In this document: positions 43,546 to 51,033 of the stretch, in pieces
Layout: each line of letters starts with the position of its first letter
Numbering within the stretch: position 1 is the stretch's first letter
From: Muribaculaceae bacterium
Lineage (GTDB): Bacteria > Pseudomonadota > Alphaproteobacteria > Rs-D84
Assembly: GCA_023665245.1 (NCBI GenBank)
Contig: JAMPEH010000006.1
Coordinates: 23,442-87,441, forward strand
Direction: 5' to 3'
DNA: 64,000 bases
Notes under the pieces: model-generated
Seen by the model: the letters and a program-made list of their open reading frames with translations, nothing else
Database searches by the model: none
Told to the model about the DNA's origin: nothing
Program-made: the position numbers and the translations under genes

Positions 43546-45150
43546 TTAGTCCATATTCAATGACGGATCAACGTACCGCTCCTTAAACGAGCCTGTCGTC
43601 TTGGACGAGAAGAGGAGCTTGGCGATCTCTTCGCTGCGAGTAGTGTGCAGCTCGGGATTGCTCCCAGCGAGCCCCATACGTTCCAGCACCGCATAGGCAC
43701 TTTCTTCGGGATCACACAGATAGTTGTCATATGCAGAGTCAAGATCCCATGCGGTGGCGATCAGTGCAGCGTAATCCTTCATGAAGCTCATGGACCGATT
43801 GAACTTACCATCGGCCCGATCGATGAAGGCGTAGGTCGGACACATCGTCAGGAAGTACTTGTGGTACTTGACATTCTCCCGCCCGACCGTCGTAGCCTGG
43901 TCGCCATCAAAGTCAGCAGCCAACAGTGCCAGAACGTCCTGCGGGAGATGGAGTGTCATGTCCGTGGGATCGTCATGGATCTTTCGGATCTTGACATACT
44001 GAATGCCATATTCCGAAATGGTCGGATTGCGGTTATCCAGGATCCACTTACCAAGACCATTCTTCAGCAGCTGGTTGATGATGTTCACGAAGAGCTCGTT
44101 GCGCTCCATCTTGTTTTCCTCAACCATCGTGATTGCCTTAGAGATGGGGATATCCTGGATACGGGACAGATACTTGGCGATCTCGCCCTCATACTGCTCC
44201 ATCATCGTCTGATACGGGACATCCACTTCATGGGCTTTCAAGTCAGTGCCCAATGTGATAACCAGGCGAGAAGAGTTATCCAGTCGGCCGGATGCAAGTG
44301 CCCGTCTGAATACGCCGGACTTACCGTTGATCTGTTCCATGATGATCTTGAACACACCGTTGATCTCCTGCTGGAGCTGGTTCAACGTGCGCTGGATCTC
44401 AATGTCACGACTGAACGCCGGCATCAGTGTCGTGGACTTCAGGATGTTTGCCAGGTTGACGGCACTGAGATAGTGCTTGTTAACGTCCAGGATGGTGAGG
44501 GTTGTCCGGCCCATTTCCATCAGCGGACGAAGTCTGGAGCTGTATACCGGGATCTTGGTCATGAACACAATGTTGCGATCAAGTCCAATCCTCTCGGCGT
44601 AGACCTTGTTGTAGTCATCATACAGTTCCATCAACGTGGGGATGCCGTTATCGACCACCTTACCAGCACGGTTGATCCGTCTGGTCGTGGTGATGATTTC
44701 GTCCATGTTCTTGAAGATCTTCTTGAAAGCCTGGTAACCATGGAACGTGAGAATGTGATATGGGGCGATGTCAATGTGCCCCATGATGCGCAGGTCGGCT
44801 TCGATCGTGCGAACGGTGGTTCCACAGTCAGGGCACACCCGACCGACGTTTACACCGCCAGTCAGTTTGTGGCAGTCACAGGTGAAGATCGGCGTATCCT
44901 GCGTGGAGTCGGCTCCAAAGAGTGGGGAGAAGATACCGTCCATGGGTTTCTTCCCATTGACGGTAATTTCAGAGTTACTGATGTCGATGTTGAGGCCTTT
45001 CTTTTTGAGCCTCTCGTACTTTTCGTCAGGGGAGACCTTCTTGAATCTCACGCTGCTGACACGGGTTTTGGTCGGATACACTTCGACCGGGGAAGGTACA
45101 AACAGCGGGTATGTGTCGCGGTTTACGATGTTAAGGGTTCCAGTGGGCAT
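43546..45150 (-). CDS. RNA polymerase beta' (RpoC)-like subunit, amino-terminal half
   Basis: The 534-residue product has the beta' landmarks in order. A zinc-binding set CDCHK...VCPDCG uses Cys91, Cys93, Cys106 and Cys109. RIMGHIDIAPYHI (121-133) matches the GHIELA segment. NGKSGVFRRALASGRLDNSS (275-294) matches [20 protein letters not shown], and AADFDGDQA (411-419) holds the three catalytic Asp residues that bind the active-site magnesium. It ends about 120 residues later, so the trigger-loop half must be a separate gene outside the window, a split known in phiKZ- and AR9-type phage polymerases. AGGAGG precedes the ATG and overlaps the stop of a 26-codon gene. Confidence 0.93.
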   Translation of the reverse strand: MPTGTLNIVNRDTYPLFVPSPVEVYPTKTRVSSVRFKKVSPDEKYERLKKKGLNIDISNSEITVNGKKPMDGIFSPLFGADSTQDTPIFTCDCHKLTGGVNVGRVCPDCGTTVRTIEADLRIMGHIDIAPYHILTFHGYQAFKKIFKNMDEIITTTRRINRAGKVVDNGIPTLMELYDDYNKVYAERIGLDRNIVFMTKIPVYSSRLRPLMEMGRTTLTILDVNKHYLSAVNLANILKSTTLMPAFSRDIEIQRTLNQLQQEINGVFKIIMEQINGKSGVFRRALASGRLDNSSRLVITLGTDLKAHEVDVPYQTMMEQYEGEIAKYLSRIQDIPISKAITMVEENKMERNELFVNIINQLLKNGLGKWILDNRNPTISEYGIQYVKIRKIHDDPTDMTLHLPQDVLALLAADFDGDQATTVGRENVKYHKYFLTMCPTYAFIDRADGKFNRSMSFMKDYAALIATAWDLDSAYDNYLCDPEESAYAVLERMGLAGSNPELHTTRSEEIAKLLFSSKTTGSFKERYVDPSLNMD

Positions 45151-45155
45151 GATTC

Positions 45156-45236
45156 TTACCTCCTGTTATTTCCGTTGATGAAGTTCACTGCTCCAAACAG
45201 CAAAATTATGAGAGCGACCTTCTGGTAAACAGACAA
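45156..45236 (-). CDS. Membrane micro-protein (26 aa) upstream of the beta'-like gene
   Basis: AAAGGAGG (minus strand, 45245-45252) lies 8 bases before a TTG at 45236. The frame reads MSVYQKVALIILLFGAVNF and a short polar, basic tail, then TAA. The TAA is part of the AGGAGGTAA ribosome site of the beta'-like gene, so translation is probably coupled. Residues 7-18 are hydrophobic enough for a short membrane helix. It is preceded by its own class II promoter. It could be a small membrane peptide or a leader peptide controlling beta' synthesis. Confidence 0.55.
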   Translation of the reverse strand: MSVYQKVALIILLFGAVNFINGNNRR

Positions 45237-45254
45237 AACCGTTTCCTCCTTTCG

Positions 45255-45270
45255 ATCTTATAGTATATGG
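45255..45270 (-). promoter_or_regulatory. Class II promoter for the micro-protein and beta'-like gene
   Basis: The minus strand reads CCATATACTATAAGAT, a variant of CTAYATAYTATA. The ribosome site of the micro-gene starts a few bases downstream. Confidence 0.5.
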
Positions 45271-45333
45271 ATAGGTTTGAAACTCGGTATATCAAAGTGT
45301 TTATACTACAATCAATTCAAAATTGCATATGCT

Positions 45334-45347
45334 GACAACACTATAAT
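45334..45347 (+). promoter_or_regulatory. AACA-type promoter for the 45376 gene
   Basis: The site reads GACA-ACAC-TATAAT, 29 bases before the ATG. Confidence 0.65.
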
Positions 45348-45375
45348 CCCAAACATAGTAAGGAGGGTGTTTTAG

Positions 45376-46596
45376 ATGGACCAATCCATATACGACCTCG
45401 GTCGTGCTCAGTATCGCGATGCGATCGGAATCAGCGATATGGACCGGGATGCTGATGGCTTCCTGGTGCTTCGCCCTACCGCCCAGCATGTCGATAAGAG
45501 GGTTGCCTCTCTGACGACTGATATTGACACGCTTGAGGAGAAGCTCCGTCAATTCCGCGACGAAAAGGCCAAGGCGGTCAAGTACCAGAAAACCGAAGAG
45601 TACAGAGAGTCAAAGAAGAAAGACAAGGACAAGAAGGCTAAGAAGGCCAGGAACACATTGCTCGAGATGGTCTTCAACAACGCTGATGCAGTCAATGCTG
45701 AAGCCGAGACCGAAGAGGAAGACGACGAGAACTACCGTGATAGCAAAAAGAAGGGCCCGAAGAAGACCACGCTGGATACCACGTACGGCAAGCGGTTTGC
45801 TCCGGTCGTCTCGATGCTTTACGACACGATTTCCGATTTCGATCGCATTGCCAGAGAGATCGATGAGGAGCTCCGGTCGTCTCGTGGACAGACCAGAGGT
45901 ATGTACCGGTCGTCTCAGATCGGCAACTATATTACTGCCAAGAACAGTCGTCTGTCTGCGGTAAAAGAGCTCGGTTCCATTGCCAAGACTGTCAGCGATC
46001 TTGAGTACAAGCGCGATAAGGATAAGAAGGCGGCAGAGGGCAGTGATACCACCAAGGCGATTACCAGCCTCGGCGCCAAATATCTTCGTGGATCCTTCGG
46101 TATCATGGACGAAGTCACCAGTGATAGTGGCAAGAAGGGCAAAGGTAAGGATAAGGGGAAGGGTAAGAAGAAGTCTGGCAGTAACTTCTCCAAGTCCTCC
46201 AAGGACATGGGATATGATCCCGACGAGGACGATGATGACGAGGAGGATAGTGTCCGGCGCGCCAAGAATACGGCAAGCGATAGCGACCTTGCAAGGGAGC
46301 TTGCCAGTACAGTCCTTAAGCGCAAAGGCGATCTATCCTTCAGCCCGCACGAGCGGCACCTCTCCATCGAAGGTAAGTATGTTTTCGTAGTGGCAGTTGA
46401 CCCCACCGATCCAGAGCGTACTTGGAAGTTCCTTGCCGTTGACCCGAAGACCGGCAAAGAGATCAAAGGCTTCAAGGACGAGTACAAGGAGCTCTTCCCG
46501 AAGAAGAAGAATGTGCGGCTGCGCTTCGATATCAATAAGAAGAAGGCCACTGACCTGAACACATCCAAGACCTACAAACTCGTATTCACCGACTAA
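45376..46596 (+). CDS. Lysine-rich coiled protein with DGF-type motif (406 aa)
   Basis: AAGGAGGG precedes the ATG. Residues 22-34 (MDRDADGFLVLRP) carry the recurring short peptide. A coiled coil (45-95) with runs of Lys and an acidic stretch (EEEDDE near 118) follows, then a second coil. A very basic linker near 255-275 (KKGKGKDKGKGKKK) leads to an acidic DEDDDDEED run and a small folded end (YVFVVAVDPTDPERTWKFLA) of about 90 residues. The alternating basic and acidic blocks suggest nucleic-acid or scaffold contacts. The family is unknown. Confidence 0.62.
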   Translation: MDQSIYDLGRAQYRDAIGISDMDRDADGFLVLRPTAQHVDKRVASLTTDIDTLEEKLRQFRDEKAKAVKYQKTEEYRESKKKDKDKKAKKARNTLLEMVFNNADAVNAEAETEEEDDENYRDSKKKGPKKTTLDTTYGKRFAPVVSMLYDTISDFDRIAREIDEELRSSRGQTRGMYRSSQIGNYITAKNSRLSAVKELGSIAKTVSDLEYKRDKDKKAAEGSDTTKAITSLGAKYLRGSFGIMDEVTSDSGKKGKGKDKGKGKKKSGSNFSKSSKDMGYDPDEDDDDEEDSVRRAKNTASDSDLARELASTVLKRKGDLSFSPHERHLSIEGKYVFVVAVDPTDPERTWKFLAVDPKTGKEIKGFKDEYKELFPKKKNVRLRFDINKKKATDLNTSKTYKLVFTD

Positions 46597-46600
46597 ACGA

Positions 46601-46640
46601 ATCCGCCCTCTCCCGAGATTGGGAGAGGGCGGATGTTCTT
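46601..46640. terminator. Bidirectional terminator
   Basis: A 14-bp perfect stem ATCCGCCCTCTCCC with its complement and a 6-base loop, followed by GTTCTTATT, lies between convergent genes. Confidence 0.88.
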
Positions 46641-46641
46641 A

Positions 46642-47265
46642 TTACGGGACGTACGGAGTTTCGCTCGGATTGCCGATGATGGGAGGCTTCGGCGGGGGAG
46701 GCGGACGGTGTCCGTGATGATGGTGAGGCGTGTCGTCTTTCCCACAGGTACATCCGGTGCAACCCACGCAGTTTCCACTATTGGTGTCGCCCGTACCCCC
46801 GGAGGTAGTGTACTCGCCGTTGACGACGCTATTGCCAGCCATCATCAGCCTGGAGGCATAGCCAGTATTGGCCCAGGCATCCAAGAACGCCAGCTCATCG
46901 ATCATGCTGATGAGAGAGGCTTCGTTGGTAGTGTAGGGATAACACCGCCGTCCAGCAGGGCCAGTGATGACATTGGCGCTGTAGAAGACGAAGTGGCTCA
47001 GCAGGTTGTGCTCGAGGATCACCGTGTAGGTATCGGAGTTCTCGAACTTCCCGGATTCGATCGCCATCTGCTGCGGAACCGTCACCTCATACGTAACCAG
47101 TGCCCCGAGTGTGACATGGCGGCCCCTGGCGACATGGTCGATGGATCTGCGGAGCGCCTTGCCAACTTGCTCGATGAACTGAACGCCGCTGAACGGGGTT
47201 TCTGCCTCAAGGACGAGATCCCCATTTGTGGGGCGATCAGATTCGAGCCGCAGTTTGAATTCCAA
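46642..47265 (-). CDS. Unknown protein with Cys/His/Pro-rich tail (207 aa)
   Basis: AAAGGAA directly abuts a GTG at 47274, so TTG at 47265 (9-base spacing) is the likelier start. The first 150 residues look globular (EFKLRLESDRPTNGD...). The end is unusual: SGNCVGCTGCTCGKDD, then HHHHGHRPPPPPKPP. The Cys and His clusters could bind a metal, and the proline run could act as a rigid spacer or bind a partner. No family is recognised. Confidence 0.55.
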   Translation of the reverse strand: MEFKLRLESDRPTNGDLVLEAETPFSGVQFIEQVGKALRRSIDHVARGRHVTLGALVTYEVTVPQQMAIESGKFENSDTYTVILEHNLLSHFVFYSANVITGPAGRRCYPYTTNEASLISMIDELAFLDAWANTGYASRLMMAGNSVVNGEYTTSGGTGDTNSGNCVGCTGCTCGKDDTPHHHHGHRPPPPPKPPIIGNPSETPYVP

Positions 47266-47284
47266 CAGTAACACTTCCTTTCAA

Positions 47285-47509
47285 TTAAGTGTAATCCCGA
47301 CCCTGGAACCTCTGTGTGGCCAGATAAGTGCGCATGATCTTGTCGATGATGCGGCCCTCAGTTGTACCTTCACGAAGTGCCAGTTCCGTGATATGATACG
47401 CGGTTTGGCTCGTGACATTATAGCGTTTCGCTACCACCTTCGGCTTGTCGCTGTAGCCGTTGACGGTGTCACGATTGTGGACTGCTTTCTTGTGGTGATT
47501 GTGCTTACG
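47285..47509 (-). CDS. Small ribbon-helix-helix-like regulator (74 aa)
   Basis: The ATG at 47509 follows AAAGGTGG by 10 bases and lies 31 bases after a good promoter; the longer frame starts within the preceding terminator. A basic, His-rich amino end (MRKHNHHKK) is followed by KVVAKRYNVTSQTAYHITEL and REGTTEGRIIDKIMRTYL. This resembles the two helices of Arc/CopG-type DNA-binding proteins. It could repress or activate phage transcription. The match is by pattern only. Confidence 0.5.
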   Translation of the reverse strand, partial: RKHNHHKKAVHNRDTVNGYSDKPKVVAKRYNVTSQTAYHITELALREGTTEGRIIDKIMRTYLATQRFQGRDYT

Positions 47510-47539
47510 CATAGGACAGAATCCACCTTTCCGGTAATC

Positions 47540-47553
47540 ATTATACCATTGTT
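47540..47553 (-). promoter_or_regulatory. AACA-type promoter for the 47509 gene
   Basis: The minus strand reads AACA-ATGG-TATAAT, a full match. It follows the terminator of the upstream gene by about 10 bases. Confidence 0.75.
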
Positions 47554-47562
47554 CAAATAACA

Positions 47563-47589
47563 TGGGGTACCGATTATCTCGGTACCCCA
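47563..47589 (-). terminator. Terminator after the 47597 gene
   Basis: An 11-bp stem TGGGGTACCGA with its complement and a 5-base loop. On the minus strand TGTTATTTG follows. Confidence 0.7.
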
Positions 47590-47596
47590 CATTGGA

Positions 47597-48355
47597 TTAC
47601 TCAGCAGTTTCGTTAGCCGCAGCGGCAGCAGCCTCGGCAGCTTTACGAGCCTCACGGCGCTGTTTCTTGGTCATGCCGGCATACGGATCAGAAACAACAG
47701 TCTCCACAGCCTGGGCCGGCTCAGGATCACCGACGGACAGACCACCATTGATCACAACCGCCTCATCACCGGTATCAGTCTCGGCTTCGACTTCATCGGA
47801 GCCATCGTTCTCGATAGGAGCGTGATCCTCCTGCGAAGCCGTACCATCGGCATTGCAGGCGTCGATCAGATCACCATCGGGATTAACGCCAGGCGTCTCG
47901 GGCAGCGGTTCCTCTACCACAGGAGCAGGATCTTCGGCAGGAGTCTCAGGCTCAGGCTGGTCCTCGACAGCAACCCCGTTGATCATGTTACGGATGCTGG
48001 CTGCGGCAGCCTTATCGGCCTCGGTGATCGTGGGTTTGACCGGCTGACCGGCGTTGGTGACGGGCTTGGTGACCGTCTTTTCCACTTTGACCCCGCGGAG
48101 GATATCCTCGTACGGCAGGGTATAGTTGTCCAGGGTCAGCTTGACGGGCTCAGAGCCGGGGTTGGTTCTGGGGTTCAGGACTTCCATGATGGTCAGGGCG
48201 TCCTTACCGTCCTGGCGCAGCAGCTGGCCGATGATGTCCAGCGTGGTCGGGCAGGGCTCCGTCAGCGGACCGTGCGTGGGGCCGAAGCATTTCGCCATCG
48301 CCCACAGAGGCTTGTAGTCCGGAATCAGGATGTACTTGCGGGTATTGTTTTCCAT
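47597..48355 (-). CDS. Unknown protein with long acidic Pro/Ala-rich region (252 aa)
   Basis: GAGG precedes an ATG at 48355; a GTG three codons earlier lies within the ribosome site. Residues 1-95 (MENNTRKYILIPDYKPLW...) look globular. Residues 120-225 are low-complexity and acidic (EDQPEPETPAEDPAPVVEEP), and the end is basic then Ala-rich (KKQRREARKAAEAAAAAA). The codons suggest high expression. It is the last gene of an operon with internal head protein candidates and may be a virion component. The family is unknown. Confidence 0.58.
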   Translation of the reverse strand: MENNTRKYILIPDYKPLWAMAKCFGPTHGPLTEPCPTTLDIIGQLLRQDGKDALTIMEVLNPRTNPGSEPVKLTLDNYTLPYEDILRGVKVEKTVTKPVTNAGQPVKPTITEADKAAAASIRNMINGVAVEDQPEPETPAEDPAPVVEEPLPETPGVNPDGDLIDACNADGTASQEDHAPIENDGSDEVEAETDTGDEAVVINGGLSVGDPEPAQAVETVVSDPYAGMTKKQRREARKAAEAAAAAANETAE

Positions 48356-48369
48356 TTCGTGCACCTCAT

Positions 48370-48804
48370 TTACTTAGATTTCTTCTCAAGAGAATCGATT
48401 CTTGTTTCGATGGTTTTGATGATCGTATCCATCATATCCACCGTGCCGTTCCGCGTCATGTTCTTCAGATCCTTTTCGACGATGGCCGCCTTAGTGTACG
48501 TGATGATGCTGCCGATGTTCATTTTCATAGCCCGCATGAGATGATCCGTCCACTTATCAGGCGGCAGCTTCGATGCCTCTGCGCGGAGCTTCTTCGCATG
48601 ACGGAGAATGGTCTTGTACTGTTTCAACTTCTCATCGTCATCCTTAGTAGCTTCTGCCTTAGCGATCTCTTTGGACAGCATGGCGATGGCTTTTGCACAC
48701 AGAACGGCAGAGTCATCTGTGGTGTTGTCAAAGATCTTCATAAAGGTATCAGTGACAACTTCTCCAGCTGACTCAGTGAGCAGTCGTAACAGTGCAAGGT
48801 TCAT
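48370..48804 (-). CDS. Small internal head protein candidate, paralogue C (144 aa)
   Basis: The amino end MNLALLRLLTESAGEVV has an L-T-E site at residue 11. A helical body follows (KLKQYKTILRHAKKLRAEA, then SKLPPDKWTDHLMRAM). It aligns by eye with the gene upstream: both have an Ala/Lys helix, an LP-x-D-x-x-x-D turn, a hydrophobic stretch and an ending of the form DTIIKTIETRIDSLE. The AAGGTGA site before the ATG is close to the upstream stop. It is probably a processed virion protein. Confidence 0.58.
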   Translation of the reverse strand: MNLALLRLLTESAGEVVTDTFMKIFDNTTDDSAVLCAKAIAMLSKEIAKAEATKDDDEKLKQYKTILRHAKKLRAEASKLPPDKWTDHLMRAMKMNIGSIITYTKAAIVEKDLKNMTRNGTVDMMDTIIKTIETRIDSLEKKSK

Positions 48805-48813
48805 AGCGTCACC

Positions 48814-49224
48814 TTAATCCAACGCGTTGATCTGGGCTTTGATCTGCTTGATCAGCGTGTCATAGTGGTTGACAGCCTGCGATCTGCTCATAGCGGTAAT
48901 GGACTCCCCGCTGCTGGCCGTTCCGACGACATCGATGATGAACCACCACCAGGGCTTGATGAACAGGTTGAAGAGCCAGTCCACCACATCATCGTCGGGC
49001 AGGGCCTGGGCCTTCTTCTTCATGGACTCGGCGTTGGAGAGCGCCTCCTGATACAGCTTCTTTGCTTTCTTGCTGTCAGATTCACCCTTGGCCTGCTTCA
49101 GCAGGGAGGAGATCTTCTTCGCATCGTCTCCATAGAGCTTGTATTTGTCGAGCTTCACCATCTCATTCAGAGTCTCGGCCGAAATGGCATTCTCTGCGAA
49201 CAGACGGAAATCGCGCATTGACAT
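48814..49224 (-). CDS. Small internal head protein candidate, paralogue D (136 aa)
   Basis: AAAGGAGGG precedes the ATG by 7 bases. MSMRDFRLFAENAISAE has an L-F-A-E site at residue 11, and the body matches paralogue C (YQEALSNAESMKKKAQALPD, end YDTLIKQIKAQINALD). A strongly hydrophobic segment with three adjacent Trp residues (LFNLFIKPWWWFIIDVVG, near 87-104) could enter a membrane. The family is unknown. Confidence 0.58.
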   Translation of the reverse strand: MSMRDFRLFAENAISAETLNEMVKLDKYKLYGDDAKKISSLLKQAKGESDSKKAKKLYQEALSNAESMKKKAQALPDDDVVDWLFNLFIKPWWWFIIDVVGTASSGESITAMSRSQAVNHYDTLIKQIKAQINALD

Positions 49225-49238
49225 AGATGTTCCCTCCT

Positions 49239-49571
49239 TTACCAGCCGGCGACGTTACATGCCTCGTCCATCACGGCGTTGAACTCGGCATCGTCAATTT
49301 CACCTTCATCGATGTCGTCATCGACGAGCTCCTCGGCCTCGGTATCGTCGTACTCGGGGTCCTCGACCAGCTTATCCAGCATGGCATCGACCTTCTTGTA
49401 CGCCGCATCGGGCACAGAGCCGACATCGACGACGTCCTCCATCTCCTCTTCGGAGCCGGGAAGAACCTCGTCAATGCCCATAACGGACTCGTAGATAGCG
49501 ACGTTGGCGTTGCGAGCCTTCTTAGCCGCCTCAAACTGGGAGTTGATGGAGCTAAATACGGATTTACTCAT
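49239..49571 (-). CDS. Very acidic small protein (110 aa)
   Basis: GAAAGGTGG precedes the ATG. The protein begins MSKSVFSSINSQFEAAKKAR and then becomes acidic (residues 34-97, for example EEEMEDVVDV and LVDDDIDEGEIDD). IYESVMG near residue 26 is a possible I-x-E processing site. It may be a scaffold-like or DNA-mimic protein; the composition cannot decide. It is the first gene of the operon that includes paralogues C and D. Confidence 0.58.
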   Translation of the reverse strand: MSKSVFSSINSQFEAAKKARNANVAIYESVMGIDEVLPGSEEEMEDVVDVGSVPDAAYKKVDAMLDKLVEDPEYDDTEAEELVDDDIDEGEIDDAEFNAVMDEACNVAGW

Positions 49572-49599
49572 TGTAGTGTTACCACCTTTCTTATTAACT

Positions 49600-49613
49600 A
49601 ATATAGTTGTGTT
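49600..49613 (-). promoter_or_regulatory. AACA-type promoter for the 49571 operon
   Basis: The minus strand reads AACA-CAAC-TATATT, 29 bases before the first ATG. Confidence 0.6.
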
Positions 49614-49622
49614 GACGCCAGG

Positions 49623-50933
49623 TTACACCAGTCCCTGAATGTACTTTTTGTAGATAGCCATTACAATGGGGATCAAGTAGTAGTTCTCGATGGTTTTGAT
49701 ATCGGAGATCTGAAGGTTATCCCAGTTGATGTCTTCATCCCCGTTAAACCACTTAATGATTACATTGCGGAGATACGGGTTGAAGCATGCAACGGGTTCA
49801 CCATGGCACGGGCTTGGACAATCGCAACAGGCATCTGCCCCGAGATCCTCCTCAGGGTAAGGATCATTGTTGCGAATCCGGCATCTGAACTCATCATCCC
49901 AGATATAGAACATCCCGTACTTGTCAGGGTCGTACGGCTCCTTGAGGTACTGCTCCAAATGCCAAATGTCCAACCCCTGGTACTTGGTGATTCTGGGATT
50001 CCCCTCATAGATCTGCGGATACCTGTACTCATCGAAGTTCGACCGTCTGTCCTGCGTGTAGACTCTCCACAAGATTGACCGACGGAACGCAAACTCCTCC
50101 ACCCACACATCCGGGCATCCGGTGAATACCCTCGGAATGTCCTTATCGAACGTACTGGACGCATAGGTAATCAGATCGTCGTAGATGATGATTCCTTCAT
50201 CGAACATAAACTTCCACAGCGTCATGTCGATGAACGATGCCCGGCGAGTTCCCGTTGCCGGGTCAGGGAGCCCATCAAAAACAAATGCAGCTTTCTCATC
50301 ACTGTAGAACAGCATCTTGTACAGGTATGCCATCTCGAGATATTCCTCCAAATGATGCTGGACATCTCCGATCGCCTGTTTAGAGATAAGCAGCGTCTTA
50401 TCGACACCAATCTTACTCATAGACACCGCATAGACATCCTGTACCTGCCGCTCGATCTGCTTGAACTTTTCAGGATCCCGGCTGTAGAGCTTAAAGGTGA
50501 ACTCGATGAACGGGTTCGATCGCATAGTGGTCGCTGTTGCGCCGGTGACCACATACAGGGCTTTCATCTCGGCGTCTTCGATCATGAAGTAACTGTTTCC
50601 CATCGGGTACACGGTACCAGGGAATACTGCGGCCGAGCTTTGGAATTCCTCAGTGTTACCAACCTCATCATCAAATGTGGACTGGGTGAGGAGGCTGTCA
50701 ACACAGCAGAGGGGCAGTTTTTCGATCTTATCGTAGACCACGGTAGAAGTCGGACCAATGTAGTCGGTTACGTTGTTCCAACCATCAACCAGTCTCGATA
50801 AGTCGGGGTTCGGGCGATACCAAGTGGCGAGCACTGTCGGAGAAGCCAGAACCTGGGCAATGTTGGACATCTCGTTAGCGACGAGATTCTTGGACAGCTG
50901 CTGAACCACTGGCTGGTTCCTGATTACTCGCAT
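49623..50933 (-). CDS. Structural-type protein (436 aa)
   Basis: The frame is open far upstream to 51383, but the ATG at 50933 has AGGAGGTG at 5-base spacing and a promoter right behind it. The product (MRVIRNQPVVQQLSKNLVAN...) has beta-rich, aromatic stretches (FIEFTFKLYSRDPEKFKQ) and a four-cysteine patch near 385 (DACCDCPSPC). In style it resembles the other baseplate or neck-like proteins here. The function is not recognised. Confidence 0.52.
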   Translation of the reverse strand: MRVIRNQPVVQQLSKNLVANEMSNIAQVLASPTVLATWYRPNPDLSRLVDGWNNVTDYIGPTSTVVYDKIEKLPLCCVDSLLTQSTFDDEVGNTEEFQSSAAVFPGTVYPMGNSYFMIEDAEMKALYVVTGATATTMRSNPFIEFTFKLYSRDPEKFKQIERQVQDVYAVSMSKIGVDKTLLISKQAIGDVQHHLEEYLEMAYLYKMLFYSDEKAAFVFDGLPDPATGTRRASFIDMTLWKFMFDEGIIIYDDLITYASSTFDKDIPRVFTGCPDVWVEEFAFRRSILWRVYTQDRRSNFDEYRYPQIYEGNPRITKYQGLDIWHLEQYLKEPYDPDKYGMFYIWDDEFRCRIRNNDPYPEEDLGADACCDCPSPCHGEPVACFNPYLRNVIIKWFNGDEDINWDNLQISDIKTIENYYLIPIVMAIYKKYIQGLV

Positions 50934-50951
50934 TAACACACCTCCTAACTG

Positions 50952-50965
50952 GTTATAGGGATGTT
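50952..50965 (-). promoter_or_regulatory. AACA-type promoter for the 50933 gene
   Basis: The minus strand reads AACA-TCCC-TATAAC, 19 bases before the ATG. Confidence 0.65.
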
Positions 50966-50990
50966 CTGAAGATATTAACATATGGATCGG

Positions 50991-51004
50991 AACAACATTA
51001 TAAT
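50991..51004 (+). promoter_or_regulatory. AACA-type promoter for the metallopeptidase gene
   Basis: The site reads AACA-ACAT-TATAAT, a full match, 30 bases before the ATG at 51034. It is divergent to the site at 50952-50965. Confidence 0.75.
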
Positions 51005-51033
51005 TTCCCCGGAAATGAAAGGCTGGTGGTATT

